From the NCBI GenBank assembly GCA_034359265.1, contig CP136891.1:40044001-40108000 (forward strand): 64,000 bases of DNA, in the 5' to 3' direction. The translations under genes were made by a program, and so were the position numbers. The notes beneath the pieces were generated by a model. That model saw nothing but the letters and a program-made list of their open reading frames with translations, ran no database searches and was not told the DNA's origin. The stretch is from Canna indica. Taxonomy: Eukaryota; Streptophyta; Magnoliopsida; Zingiberales; Cannaceae. The first letter of the stretch is position 1. Each line of letters opens with the position of its first letter. Below, in pieces: positions 34,920 to 46,530 of the stretch.

Positions 34920-34927
34920 GCCTCCAG

Positions 34928-35323
34928 AGACCAGAGCCATCTCTATTCGACCGTTCTAGAAGACTCTTTCCTCCGTGGATCCACACATTTTTGTGGTCAT
35001 GTTTCATTTCTTTTAAAAGTGCTACCTTGGATGTTGTGAATTTGGATTGTCCTTTTTTTTTTTTTCCAAAAGTAATTTATTCATTCGACCGAATGAAGAG
35101 TGCATAAGAAACCAACCATTCAAGCATAGATTTCTATGCCTAAAAACATCGCTCCTAACCAGATAAGAGGATCGATCAAAGTGATCAAGTTACATATGTG
35201 AAAAAGAAGATCACATTGAGAACGTGCTTGCTGGATGGCAACATCAGCCAAGGGAGGCACGAAAATGACAGTTATTTCGCAAATTCCAAATACGAAAGCA
35301 GGCGAAGAGTTCTAATCCGAGTG
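34928..35323. other. Intergenic, no gene seen
   Basis: Nothing recognised between the hAT element and the copia LTR apart from a T-run near 35053. Confidence 0.4.
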
Positions 35324-35328
35324 AAGAT

Positions 35329-36979
35329 TGTTGGACCTAAGATTTTTAACTTTGATCTTACTCTCGATTTTGATGATAACAAATATGAAGCTAATGATTT
35401 CATTAAGAAATATTTTCAAACTTCATTTCGGTTTACGTGCTATGTCCCCGATCGAAAAAATTAGAGAAATCGAATAAATCGGCAAGGACACTCGTCGACG
35501 CTCGGGATTCATCGGGAAGATTGAGTTTAGGTCTAGAGTGTCTAGATTTTATATATATCCTCTATTTGATGCATAAGAACCCAAAAATCGAAATCCGAAC
35601 TCCGAAAATTTGAAAACCAAAAAAATCAAAAAACGGTCCATAAATTTTCTAGGCCTAGAGAACTCCTTGGAAGGCTACATGATTTAGACTTTTTATTGGC
35701 ACCAAAACTCCCGGTAATTATTCCTTAGGTGAAAATAAGTTAAAGACCTATTTTTTCTTTTAGGAATTTTTTAAAACTTTTAACCTATCCATATTTGACT
35801 TGGGAGATTATAAAATTTTCAATTTTTCCAAATTTGTATAGACCCAAAAGTTAGATTTTGATTCTTAAGAATTTTAATTTTTTAGATATTTTTATTGAAT
35901 CCAAATGGGGGTAATTTTATCTAATATCTGTGTTTTAAAATTTATGTCTTAAAGTTAAGAAATGTTAAATAAGACTTGTGAAGAATTAGGAAATCGAAAA
36001 AATCAACAAGCTGCCAAAACTGCAGTTATCGATCGAATCTCGGTCTATCCTCAATTGATCAACGGTCGTCCGAGGATCGACCAGAAAGGTTCTGGAAATG
36101 TTTCCAGAATCTGTTAGGTTGACCCTCGACTGAATCTCGGTCGTTCGAGGGTCCCCTGACGGTCGATCGAAAGACCCACTTCAACGACTCTTTTTGAGCC
36201 CCTAACCTTGGGATCTCTATATAAGGTCCTAAACCTGCCTTCCTATGGTTACTAATGTTCCATTGAGCTATTCTTTGATATTTGTTAAGCCTTCTAGAGC
36301 CATCTTTCAAGCAAATCCTAAATTTGATACTAAACCTTGATTTGACCTTTGATCTTCATTGTTTTATCACCTCAAGACATCAAGAGGACTAGGGATTCAG
36401 TTTCGGAGCTAAGTATATATTGTTTGTTCATTTACTCCACTAACTTGTATATATTGTGTTTTATTCTTTGAATTACAAGTTATATAAACCTAGGTTGCTA
36501 GGTTTGTTTGAGTGGGTGTAGCCTTGGTGTTTGAGGCATAAGTCCACCAGTGTAGCTTAGTTTACTAGGATTATGATTGTTGTCCTTTGGGTTTGATGTG
36601 GAAGAGTGCTCTCGGTGTGAAGGCGGAGACTTCCGGGTGTGGAAGTGCATTCGGTGTGAGAGCGAAGATTTTTCGGTGAAAAAATCCTCATTGTAAAGAA
36701 AACACTTTAATCTAGTAAACTAGAGTTGGAAATCCTAAACGGATTGCTTGGGTAGTGGAGTAGACATTGGGACTTAACCACTATAAATTTATATGTTAGC
36801 ATTGTTTCTATTTGAGCTTGCTTATTTGTCATATTCACTTGCTTTCGCATTTAATTTTTTATTTAAGCATTAACCTAAGTAATCAAGAAAATGATTAAAA
36901 CAAAATTAGGTTAAGTTTTTAGCGAACACACTATTCACCCCCCTCCCCCCCCCCTCTAGTGTTGGCCATTCGACTTACA
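35329..36979 (+). mobile_element. Ty1-copia solo LTR
   Basis: A 1,651-bp LTR from TGTTGGACCTAAG to CGACTTACA, flanked by aagat (35324-35328) and aatat (36980-36984), a 4/5 target duplication. It shares the starting block (...gattttgatgataacaaa) and the end block (attcacccccct ... ctctagtgt) with the LTRs at 42749, 46531 and 51945. No internal element sequence adjoins it on either side. Confidence 0.85.
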
Positions 36980-36984
36980 AATAT

Positions 36985-37240
36985 CTGCGGAGGAAGATTC
37001 GGGTCAATAGCCACCAATCACCTACGGAGGGGGATAATATATGGAGGTGAATTTCACCGTCGCAGTATAACGTCAGCTTTGCTATGGCTTTGCGACGATT
37101 TAGCCGTCGCACAGCTGTAGCAGTGCCATAGTAGATCTAGTCTTCTACTACGGCTACCAAGGTAGCAAAATTGTAGAAAGGTGGTCTTCTACTTAGGCCA
37201 CCGTGGTAGTAAAATCGTAGCAGATATCAATTTTATTTTT
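36985..37240. repeat. CACTA-like subterminal repeats, partial
   Basis: Motifs such as ttgcgacgatttagccgtcgca and ctacgattttactacc in both orientations resemble the repeats ahead of the CACTA end at 41214. No CACTA terminus is present on this side. Confidence 0.4.
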
Positions 37241-38841
37241 TTTAAAAAAAATAAAATTTTACAATTTTCTTATTTATGCAACCTAGGAAATTTTTGGTCC
37301 AGACTTCAGTTGCCATAGTTATTGTATTAAAAGATACATGAAACAAATACTAATTCAACTCAATATATAAACACATAAAAAAAAAGAATGTCACAACAAA
37401 AAAGAAGAAGAGAGACATCAGTTACAAAACACAAAACTTCTTATGTGACAAAAACCAAGCAACATCAACTGTTTTAAACAACGCTTAAACCAAAAAAACC
37501 ATAAAACAAATCAGACTACCACTAACGTATATATTTGAAAAACCAAAGGCCTATTGCTGTCCCTCTCCACCTATTATCTGTGCTCCTTCAATCTCACTTT
37601 CTTCCCAATTTGCTTTTGAAGTCTAGATTGTTGAAGCAAAAAAAAAATCAAGTTAAAATTTATAGCTAGGATTAGGATTACTTCCACTTCATGATGACAA
37701 TACAAATGCATTGAGGAAATGCAAAAAAAAAATTAAAGTACTAAAGTTTTAATAAGAATTGAAGTCCAAAAACTTGAAAGAATGAGAGCCAAGATTAAAC
37801 TTACTAATTTTCTGAGAAGGATATCAATGATACTGTTGTTTGAACAACAGGCAATGGTACTGAGAAGGATATCAATGATACTGTTGCTTGAACAACATGC
37901 AATGGTACCATGACGTAGAAAATAAAAACAACTCACCAAGTCCAAGAATAGAATAAGCAGATCAATTATTATTGTATGGAATGAAATTATATGTGTAATG
38001 TTATAAGCAAATTAGACAAAGAGAAGGAGAGTTACCATTAAGAAAGAGGTAATCTCACATGCACTGACCTAGGGCAAATGATACTACAATAACATAATTT
38101 GTACAATGAAATACATTGCACTTGTGATGAATCATACATTCCACTTATTGACTTTACTTGAAATTTTTTTAACAAATCAAGAAGCATAATCTTTGTTTAG
38201 GTCAGTATCTTGTGATGAACATTGCACTTGTCAAAAGCACAACCAACAGGAAATGTGTCACCTAAAAGGTGTATCATTAATTATTAATAACAATATCATT
38301 ATAAGTAATTTGAGTACTAATTTTCTCAAAAGGGAAAACAAGTACAGGTTTATGGGGCATACCAACAACACCCCATTGTGGAAGTTTTCCAAAGCTCGGA
38401 TGAAAAAGCACCTTTCCTATGTCCGATTCAATTAAAAAAAAAGAGACATTTCATCATATCTTTCTCCAATTCAAGAATTTTATCTTACTAATTAATTGCA
38501 TAAAATAATTGATTTAATTCATCAATGGAGTTGATTAGAGCAATTATTTGAAAAGCAAAAGATTTCAAAAGAAAATATTTAGCAAGAAGAAACAGCTATG
38601 CTTGTACCTTAGCATAGGTCCTAACAATCTCGTTTCCTAAGCTTATGCAGTAAAAATTGAGAAGTTTATTCTTGTACTTACAAATAGTTTATCTCAAAAG
38701 GAAATATCAACTCCTACCTGCTGAATTCTTAGCTTAGATAGTTAGAGTGAGATGGTCCAAGCCAACAAGTAAATTGTATGATTGAAATGCTAACAAGAAA
38801 AGGCAAAGAAACAACAAAAACATTGTGGGTTCTGAATTTGC
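37241..38841. other. AT-rich DNA 3' of the transporter fragment
   Basis: No later transporter exons were found. It contains a 48-bp tandem duplication (37812-37859 and 37860-37907) that starts ctgagaaggatatcaatg; the copies differ at two sites. Confidence 0.5.
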
Positions 38842-39417
38842 CTGTGCGGGATAACTAATATACTTCAAGGCTTCTATTCCCATAGATGGCCCGATGGTAT
38901 TAGTGATGCTCGGGCTCCAGTAGCTGCGTAATGGAGTTCCCCCCCAAGAGCTCCTAGACCACAATTTTATTACTGCCCAACCAATCACATCCTATTAACT
39001 AGCTACTCGACAACCAGCCTCGAGCAATAAGAACAAGCAAAACTTAGCAATGCACATACTGATGAAGGACCAAAAGAGGCACACCACGTTCTGCGCCAGG
39101 TTCAGGAAGGAAAGGTGCTCGAATCGCTTCCCATCCGGGTCGAATAGCTTGATCGATCTAAGACACAGGAAAGAAGACAATCATTGTAAAACCCTATTAC
39201 AGGGTAGCAATCCATACACTTGATCCAAGCAAAAGGACTAATTCGTGATGAGATGAAGCATTAAAAGAAAGCAACCAAAAGGTCTGAAAATAATAAAAAT
39301 CTTCTCACAGAGTTTCTTGCAGGAGACTTGGTAGATGTAGGCAAACCAGATGTCAGCGAAGCAAAAGGCAAGCAAGAGGACGCGGTCGACGCTAGCAGCG
39401 GTGCTGTGGGTTTCCAT
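38842..39417 (-). pseudogene. UDP-galactose/UDP-glucose transporter (UTR3-like), 5' fragment
   Basis: Three collinear exons: 39309-39417 (METHSTAASVDRVLLLAF..., IWFAYIYQ), 39060-39157 (KLFDPDGKRFEHLSFLNLAQ, VVCLFWSF) and 38842-38972 (KLWS, SITNTIGPSMGIEALKYISY, PAQ). They match the N-terminal third of plant UTR3-type nucleotide-sugar transporters, multi-pass ER/Golgi proteins of roughly 330 aa. Introns 1 and 2 have good borders. A 2-base loss in exon 1 (after IYQ, before LLQETL in the other frame) shifts the frame, and exon 3 ends at CAG|GCAAAT, not a GT donor. The remaining exons are not in the window downstream on this strand. I read it as a broken or copied 5' part of the gene. Confidence 0.82.
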
Positions 39418-39694
39418 TTTCTTGCAGAATTAGGCAGAGGGCCTCGCCTTCCGCCTAATCTCGCAATCAATGCGAAAAGAGGAAGAGGGGAAGCGAGGGG
39501 GTGTGAGCTCGAGGGGGTTAAGAGAATCAGACATCAGTGTCTTCTTCTCTTGGAGGTCATGGTGGAGGAGGCCAGAGGACGAGGACGAGGAATGTGAAGG
39601 GGGTGGATCGGGAGAGGGGTGGCGGCAGGGGCAGAGGAGGTTGGAGGAGGCGGAGGTGGAGGAAGGGGAGAGGAGAGCTTGCTTGTTTTTTTAA
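39418..39694 (-). promoter_or_regulatory. Leader/promoter region of the transporter fragment
   Basis: On the minus strand this is strongly CT-rich (ctcctc, cttcctcca), as in plant 5' UTRs, running to the ATG at 39417. It implies that the transporter fragment was taken at DNA level with its own leader, not by retrotransposition. Confidence 0.45.
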
Positions 39695-40045
39695 GATCTT
39701 GTTTGTTTCGACGAGGTGAAGCATGATAGTGTAAGATTAAAATTATTATTTTGTGGCTAAATCGATCAAGAATGATAAATAAAAATTTAATCTAATATAA
39801 ATATATAAATGACATAAGATAAATTATAAATTTTAATTGATGATATATTAAAAATAAAATATTATTAAACCATGAGAAATCATCAAATTCATTGTTTAAA
39901 AACTTGGCCAAAATTTATGATTTTCAAACTATGAGATTACCATATCATACCATACCATGACCATTTATTTGAAGTCTTTCCAAATATAAAATTAAATCAT
40001 ATCATACCATGATAAATCATACTCTATCATGAAACAAACAAGGCC
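39695..40045. mobile_element. Tourist-like (PIF/Harbinger) MITE
   Basis: A 351-bp element with 3-bp duplication taa (39692-39694, 40046-40048) and TIRs GATCTTGTTTGTTTC at one end and the complement of GGCCTTGTTTGTTTC at the other. AT-rich, non-coding. Confidence 0.7.
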
Positions 40046-40049
40046 TAAG

Positions 40050-40893
40050 GGGAGAAGTGCAAATTTGGTCCTATAAGTTTTAATTTTTTGGACTTTGGTC
40101 CTATAAATTTCATTTTGGTATTTTCAGTCTTATAAGTTTGCTTCGTAGAGTAGATTTGGTCCTATTCATGATGGTCCATTAACTCTCCGTCAATGTGGAC
40201 TAATGTCGTTCATACACATTGACGGATTTGATCATATAAGTTTCATTTCAAAATTTTCAATCTTATATGTTTGCCTCATAGCACAGATTTGGTCCTATCT
40301 GTGACGGTCAGTTAACTCTCCGTCCACGAAAAAATAAACGACGTTATGTCCATGTTGATGAAGTTAACAGACCGTCGTGGATAGGACTAGATCTATATAA
40401 CAGACCAGCATATAAACAAGTTGGTTTGTTAACTCTATAACATAGATTTTCTCCATAACATATATAAGTTTGCTTCGTAACATAGATTTGGTCCTATTCA
40501 TGACAGTCCGTTAACTCCGTCAACATGGACATAACATCGTTTATTTTTTTGTGGATGGAGAGTTAACAGGCCATCACAGATATGATCAAATTTGTGCTAT
40601 GAGGCAAATATATTGGACCAAATTTGTGCTACGGGGCAAATATATAGGACCAAATCTGTGTTACAGGACAAACATATAGAACTAAAAATTTTGAAATGAA
40701 ACTTAGAGGACCCAATCTGTCAATGTGTGTGAACGGTGTTAGTCCACATTGACGGAGAGTTAATGGACCGTCACAAATAGGACCAAATATGTACTACGGA
40801 ACAAACTTATTGGACTGAAAATACCAAAATAATTTTTATTTGACTAAAGTTCAAAAAATTGAAAACTTATAGCACTAAATCTGCACTTCTCCC
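40050..40893. mobile_element. Long-TIR foldback element (MULE-like)
   Basis: The ends GGGAGAAGTGCA and its complement begin inverted repeats longer than 100 bp built on aaatttggtcctataag. The interior repeats ccgtcaatgtggac and its complement several times, so most of the 844 bp could fold on itself. No clear target duplication was found and no coding sequence is present. Confidence 0.65.
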
Positions 40894-41009
40894 TTTCTTT
40901 AAGTATATATAATACTATTGAATGAAAAAGTTTTTAGGGTTTCACGGTCAGGGTCGGCGGGATAAGAAATTCTTTTTCGCGGGTGGGGAAATATTGAGAT
41001 TTCTGATGG

Positions 41010-41214
41010 TTTTGCGATGGAACATAGCCGTCGCAAATTTCGGTTCATCACCATTTCGTAGCAAAATGAATATTTTGCGACAGTTAACTAGTTGATCGCA
41101 GTACCGTCTCTAGTTTGCAACGACAGTACATAACGATCGCAAAATCGTCATATTTGCGACCGCTATTTTTCCTTCGTAAATTAGCCATTGTAAATTACTA
41201 ATTTTCTAGTAGTG
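41010..41214. mobile_element. CACTA element end
   Basis: Ends with TTTTCTAGTAGTG, the complement of CACTACTAGAAAA, preceded by ttgcgac/gtcgcaa subterminal repeats. The opposite end is not identified; similar repeats at 36985-37240 might belong to it. Confidence 0.65.
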
Positions 41215-41429
41215 TATTTATCCCAGCCTACTAGAATATTGATATGAAAAATTATCTCCACTATTGAGGAAGGAAATAAGGCACAAACTTCTAGGACCTT
41301 CCACAGTGTCTTGTTTCCTTGTCAAAAAATTGAGAGATCGGATCGAAGTCGCGGCCGCATAAGGAAGACCACATATGCTGAAGAAAGGTTCAAGTGGAAT
41401 CTATGGAGAGCCAATAGCATGTAAGATTG

Positions 41430-42080
41430 ATTCCCAACCTACCTATAACCGTAAGCCCAAACGAAGGATATCACGGCCTTTGAACATACTCCTCCACCCC
41501 AGGAACAATTGAGTTTCACCTCAGTCTCAAGAAAGGAAGAGAAAGGAAAGTACTTTCCTTTTATGGTTTGGCATAGTAACGAGGATGTACGAGGTAGTAA
41601 CCTCCGCCCAAGTTTAGCGAGGAGAACAAGGTTCATCCTCCTACATTCCTTAAAACCCATGCCACCTGAAGCAAATTTTAAGCAAGGTGTGTCCATTGCA
41701 TTGAATGAATACCACATTGCCTTGGTTTGGAAGACCACTTGTAGTTATTGCATAGTTGATCAATCTGAGTACATAGAGAGTTAGAAAGATAAAAGCAAGT
41801 CATTGCATAATTCGGGATGGCGACCAATATAGATTTGATGAGTGTAGCTTTGCCGGCACAAAACAAAAATTTGGAAGACCAACTGTCTATTTTGTTTCGG
41901 ATGCACGAGAGGATGAAGCTGAAGGTGCTTTTCTTGGATCTGTTCACCATAGAGGGAAGCCCAAGATATTTATCTTGGTTGTTCACATGTCGAATGTTTA
42001 GGATTGACTTATATAAGTTCGGAGCCGGTGTGGCAAATTCCTTGAGAAGAATATGGACAATTTCTGAACATTGATCTGTT
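41430..42080 (-). pseudogene. LINE ORF2 3' fragment
   Basis: Minus-strand frames read DKYLGLPSMVNRSKKS, SSKFLFCAGKATLIKSIL, IPNYAMTCFYLSNSLC and then GGMGFKECRRMNLVLLAKLG, LGRRLLPRTSSLL, KGKYFPFSSFLE. This order is typical of the region after the reverse transcriptase in plant L1-type LINEs. Shifts separate the pieces. It belongs to a different LINE lineage from the one at 4-10 kb. Confidence 0.85.
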
Positions 42081-42481
42081 GACTACTAAGTCTTATAAGT
42101 CGAATGACTTGCACCAGAGGGGGGTGAATAGTAGAGTAAACATATATAAAAAAATGAACTTTGCCCATTTTCTTAGTTTTAGTACAAACATTTTCTAATA
42201 GCATGGAAATACACGAACTTTGGTTTCGTTACGGTGTTTAGCATACCTCGACAATTTTGAAGGATTTAGCTAATGTGTCATGTTAACAGAGAAGATGTGG
42301 CAAGTTACTATCCTACGTGGCATTTATTATGATTTTGCCCTTAGATCTACGTGAAGCGACGAGGGATAAATTTGTAATTTTCCCTAGTGTCGGCTTCAAC
42401 ATACAAATCCTACTCCGATTAGGGCACACCTTTTCGATTAGGGCTTGATTTTAGTCAGGAGAATCACACAGGGCAAGTCTC

Positions 42482-44053
42482 ATGTCAGGAAGGGAAATCG
42501 AGAGATAAATGAAGGAATGTTTAGTTAATTCCTCACATGGTGATGCTCCGAAGCTTTGTTGCCATAAAGCTCGAGCTGTTCTTTTCACCTCATGGAACCA
42601 AAAAAATCCCAGAAGAAGGTTTTAGGGATGCAGATATTGGAAGGTATGACTCCAAACTCCTATCTTTATTGTAATCCTTCACTCTATTATAATCCATGAA
42701 TTTTGCTAAGAGAATGATTGCCACTTCTTTGCCTGGCATGATCCTGAGTGTTGGCTTAAGGTTTTCAATCTTGGTCTTAATCTCGATTTTGATGATAACA
42801 AACATAAAACTAATGTTTCATTGAGAAATATTTCAGGTTCCAAGTCGGTTAGCGACGACGTCCTCGATCAGAAATATCGAAGAAATCGAGAAATCGGAAG
42901 GAAGTTGGTTGATGCGCTCGGATTCATCGAGAAGATAGAGTCTAGGTTTAGGGTGTCTAGTTTATGATGTAAATCCTCATGATGATGCAACCCAAAAACC
43001 ATCCCCGAATCCCAAAACATGAAAATCCGAAAATCGCCCTAAAACTCACTAAGCCTGGGGAGCTCCTTGGAGGGCTATATGACCTAGATATTTTCCTAAC
43101 ATAAAAGTTGGCAATAATTGTTTCTTGGGTTAAAAGTAGATAAAGAGGTATTTTAAAGGATTTTTTGGAAGTCTTTAGCCTACCCATATTTGACCCGAAA
43201 AATTAGGAAATTTTCGTTTTTCGAAAATTTATACTAGACCCCTAAAACTAGATTTTGATTCTTAAGGATTTTGATTTTTTTAGATATTTGTATTGAATCC
43301 AAATGGGGGATAATCCTTATATAATATTTATATTTTAAAGTTATTAACTTCTTGATAGTTTGCTAGGATTAGCTCTTGTTGTCCTTAGGATTGAGGTGGG
43401 AGAGTACTCTCGGTAGGAAGACGATGACTTCCGGGTGTGGAAGTGTCTTCGGTGTGAGAACGGAGACTCTCCGGTGAAAACGTCCTCGTTGTAAAGGAAA
43501 CAAGATAATCTAGTAAAACTTAGTTTGGAAATCCTAAGCGGGGTGCTTAGGTAGTGGAGTAGGCATTGGGGCCGAACCACTATAAATACTTGTGTTAGCA
43601 TTATTTTCTTTGTTACTCGCTTCCGCATTTAGTCGTACATTTGTGAATTGACTAAATAATTTAAGAAACGATAAAACCGAATTTAGGCTAATTGATTAGT
43701 TAACACAGTATTCACTCCCCCCCCCCTCTAGTGTGACCATTTCACCCAACACTGAGGATCACTGTCACACAAAAGATGTTCTGCGATGTTTGATTGCTAA
43801 AAAAAGAGTTCTTCTCGAGCAGTTGAAGCTAATGGAAGAGAGGATAGAATTGAGTAAGTTGAAAGAAAGGACATGTCAAGAAAGAATTGTAGCACTTGAA
43901 GATGAGATAACTCAGTTAAGAAATGCTAAGAACCAAATCCCAATGAGGAAGGGCAGTGTGTGTAAGTTGTTTTTTGTTGTATATATTATGTTTTGTAGTT
44001 TGTTATTTGGGGGTGAGAACAAAGATAATAGCCTAAAGTTGCTATTGCAATGA
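42482..44053 (+). pseudogene. GRF-type zinc-finger protein gene, split by a solo LTR
   Basis: From ATG 42482 (after a stop at codon 9) the frame reads LCCHKARAVLFTSWNQKNP and RRRF-stop-GCRYWK, the core of a GRF zinc finger (C-x-C...TSW...NP.RRF.GC..Y). A second part at about 43757-44053 gives a Lys/Glu-rich coiled coil (KKRVLLEQLKLMEERIEL) and a C-terminal hydrophobic segment (LFFVVYIMFCSLLFGG), the usual layout of small plant GRF proteins. A copia solo LTR (42749-43751) sits between the halves. Stops in the finger show it was already decaying or decayed afterwards. Such proteins are often carried by mobile elements; function is unknown. Confidence 0.7.
42749..43751 (+). mobile_element. Ty1-copia solo LTR
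   Basis: A 1,003-bp LTR from TGTTGGCTTAAGG to CACCCAACA with perfect 5-bp target duplication ctgag (42744-42748, 43752-43756). Same family as the LTRs at 35329, 46531 and 51945. Confidence 0.92.
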
Positions 44054-44118
44054 AGTATTTGATATTTTGTTGTAGCCTAATGTATTTTGTTGTTACTCTT
44101 TGTTGAGTATTTGAAGAA

Positions 44119-44277
44119 TGTTGGCCCAAGGTTTACATTTGAACTAAGAAAAATAGTAAAAATCCATACTTAGGCCAACTTGAGAAAAAAAATCGGAATT
44201 GAACTTAGCGTATTTAGGCTACACATTATTCACCCCCCCTCTAGTGTGGTTATTTGGTTTACATTTGGTATCGGAGC
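44119..44277 (+). mobile_element. Copia 5' LTR remnant and primer-binding site
   Basis: TGTTGGCCCAAGG opens an LTR that is cut down to 145 bp and ends GGTTTACA (44263). TGGTATCGGAGC (44266-44277) follows, one base from the canonical initiator-Met tRNA primer site TGGTATCAGAGC. Confidence 0.75.
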
Positions 44278-44320
44278 ATGGTAGTAGGACTAGATTTTAC
44301 CTTCTACCCTACACTTAGAA

Positions 44321-44850
44321 TGGCTACCGAAAATACACTAGCTCAAGGGACCTCTAAGAACATGCTTATTGGACTAGATTTCACCTCCTTTGTTTGATGG
44401 AAATAACTATGCTTATTGGAAAATTAGAATGAATATTTTCCTTCAATCACAAGGTCTAGAGGTTTGGAGGATGATTCAAAATGATTATAAGCAACCAACT
44501 AAGAACATGGATGATTGGACCCAAGAGGAAGTTAAATTCTTTAATTCCAATGCTAAAGCCGTGAATGCATTACATTGTGGATTATCAATTAATGAGTTTA
44601 ATAAAATTTCTATAAATAAATCCGCATTTGAAATTTGGCAAGTTCTTGAAACTACTCATGAAGGGACCTCTCAAGTAAAGGAGTCAACAATCAATCTTAA
44701 TGAAATGTATGCTAGATTCCAAAATATTACTAATGACTTATACAATCATGGAAGAGATATTAGGGAAGAAGAAAATGTGAGAAAGCTACTTTGGTCACTT
44801 CCCAAAGCTTGGAAGCCAAATGTGATAGCTATCTTGGAAGCTAATAGACT
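44321..44850 (+). pseudogene. Ty1-copia gag (UBN2-type), truncated
   Basis: Starts at ATG 44321 (MATENTLAQGTSKN), shifts near 44385, then runs LFDGNNYAYWKIRMNIFLQ, DDWTQEEVKFFNSNAKAVN, EIWQVLETTHEGTSQVKES, the typical order of plant copia gag N-terminal domains. It is cut after LPKAWKPNVIAILEAN, where minus-strand LTR sequence begins. Gag would form the virus-like particle of the element; protease, integrase and RT are missing. Confidence 0.88.
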
Positions 44851-44864
44851 ATGTGTTTCCCTTT

Positions 44865-45235
44865 GAATACAACCGAGGACTCGCTTCTCAACCATTTGAG
44901 AATGCCTCAAAACTATTCACCTAGGCAAACACAATTCTACAAAAGAAACACTAAGGTGTTTACCCTAGCACACCTAGCAAGCTTACAATGAAAATCAAGT
45001 TCAAATAACAAGTAAAATTATAATAAAAGGAGCTAAAGATGGTGAGATCGAATCGAAGCAGGAGTTGAGAGAAGACAAGCGCTTGAGAGGAATCGTCGAT
45101 TGGAGAAGCAAGAGCGAGCAAATCAAGCTTAGAAGGCTCAAATCTAACTTAGGAGGCCTTAAAGACTGGTTGAGAGAGTTTAAAAGAGGTTGGTGAGGGG
45201 TATTTATAACCCCTCACTCGGCAGCTCCACCCAAC
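44865..45235 (-). mobile_element. Copia LTR fragment, reverse orientation
   Basis: Shares blocks with 51250-51430, for example ttggtgaggggtat and aacccctcactcgg followed by agctccaccc. It may be the 3' LTR of the minus-strand copia element whose 5' part lies at 50.1-51.9 kb. Confidence 0.6.
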
Positions 45236-46530
45236 GACTCAAATCACTCAGTGGTTCTTCCGAACCTTCACATAAATCCCCAATATAAAAACATGTGCAT
45301 AAGTCAGCCATTTATAATGTTTAGGGATCTAAACTAGTCATGACATAGCGGCCATAGCGGCCCTCCCAGGCTGGGCACCACTCGGCCACTAGAGCCTGCT
45401 CAAGAATAAGTGATTCAGCTCTGTCCGACCTTCACCACAAAATAGTAACCGGCCGCACAACCCATAAAACACACAAGGAAAGTTAAAGACAATCACCGGG
45501 CCCGTCGACTAGGATGGTCAACTAGTCTCAGGAACCCACCGGGTTAGGGATTGCTAGTCCCACCCAACTCGGGTCTACCGTCAGCGTAGCCCACTAACGG
45601 AATCTCAAGACCCTCCGCCACTCGGGTCTAACACCTAGCGGGCCCACTAGTGCAATCTCAAGACCCTAATCACCCGCCGAGTCAAGCATTAGTCGTTCCG
45701 ACTGTTCATGCTTCTCAGCCGACCATCACAATCACAATACACAAGCAATGCACTCAATAGTTTTCCTTATATGAAACTTTTGGGCATCCACCCGTATCCG
45801 GCCCCCACTCAGGGCTCTACCAGCTGCACACTAGTGCCCGCTGACCATTCTCTAGGTGTGATTACAAACTATCCACATTCGTGGTCTTTCCAATAATGTA
45901 GTCACTAAAATTTTTCTAAGTGTAAGATACATGTCATAAACTTATAATGCACCCAATAACAATATTGCAAGCATATAATTTATAAATTAATTATTCCACG
46001 TCATCTACTATGCATAGCCACATGGTTGAAATAATAAGGAATTTAAATCCTGCATTAAACAATAATTTCAGCAAGGAAATAAATTATCTCACATGGTAAC
46101 AATTGAGCATAAATATTAGAAATAAATGAAACATTCCCATGATTCACATGCCATACTAAAATCCTAGCCATGTATGTACTATCCAGAACATTTCTTTATA
46201 ATATGTTAATCTCAATCTATCACTACTAAGGTTTCATATACTGTGTGAGTAATCTACAACATAAAAATGATTTAGCACCCTACATGTAAGCATGAACCAT
46301 AACGAGCCCTTTTTCCCCTCCTTGTACCCACTCGGCCGAGCCTAACTTAAATTGCTCATGCTCGGCCGAGACTGACCAGGTTGGAAGAGAAGGATTTTGG
46401 TCATGATCGAGAGAAATCGAGTCATAGATTACGAAAGAACCTTAATTTGAGGGTTTACGACCACTCTAGGAAATCGGGGAAAAATTTGACATGACCTTTC
46501 CCCTTTTTCCTTCATGTGGCAAGCCCTAAT

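Noticed and set aside
39328..39719. Plus-strand Gly/Arg/Glu-rich frames
   Set aside because: They are the antisense of the CT-rich leader and exon 1 of the transporter fragment.
36985..41214. A complete CACTA element carrying the transporter fragment
   Set aside because: Only one CACTA terminus is present; the left end and target duplication are missing, so it is kept as a hypothesis, not a feature.
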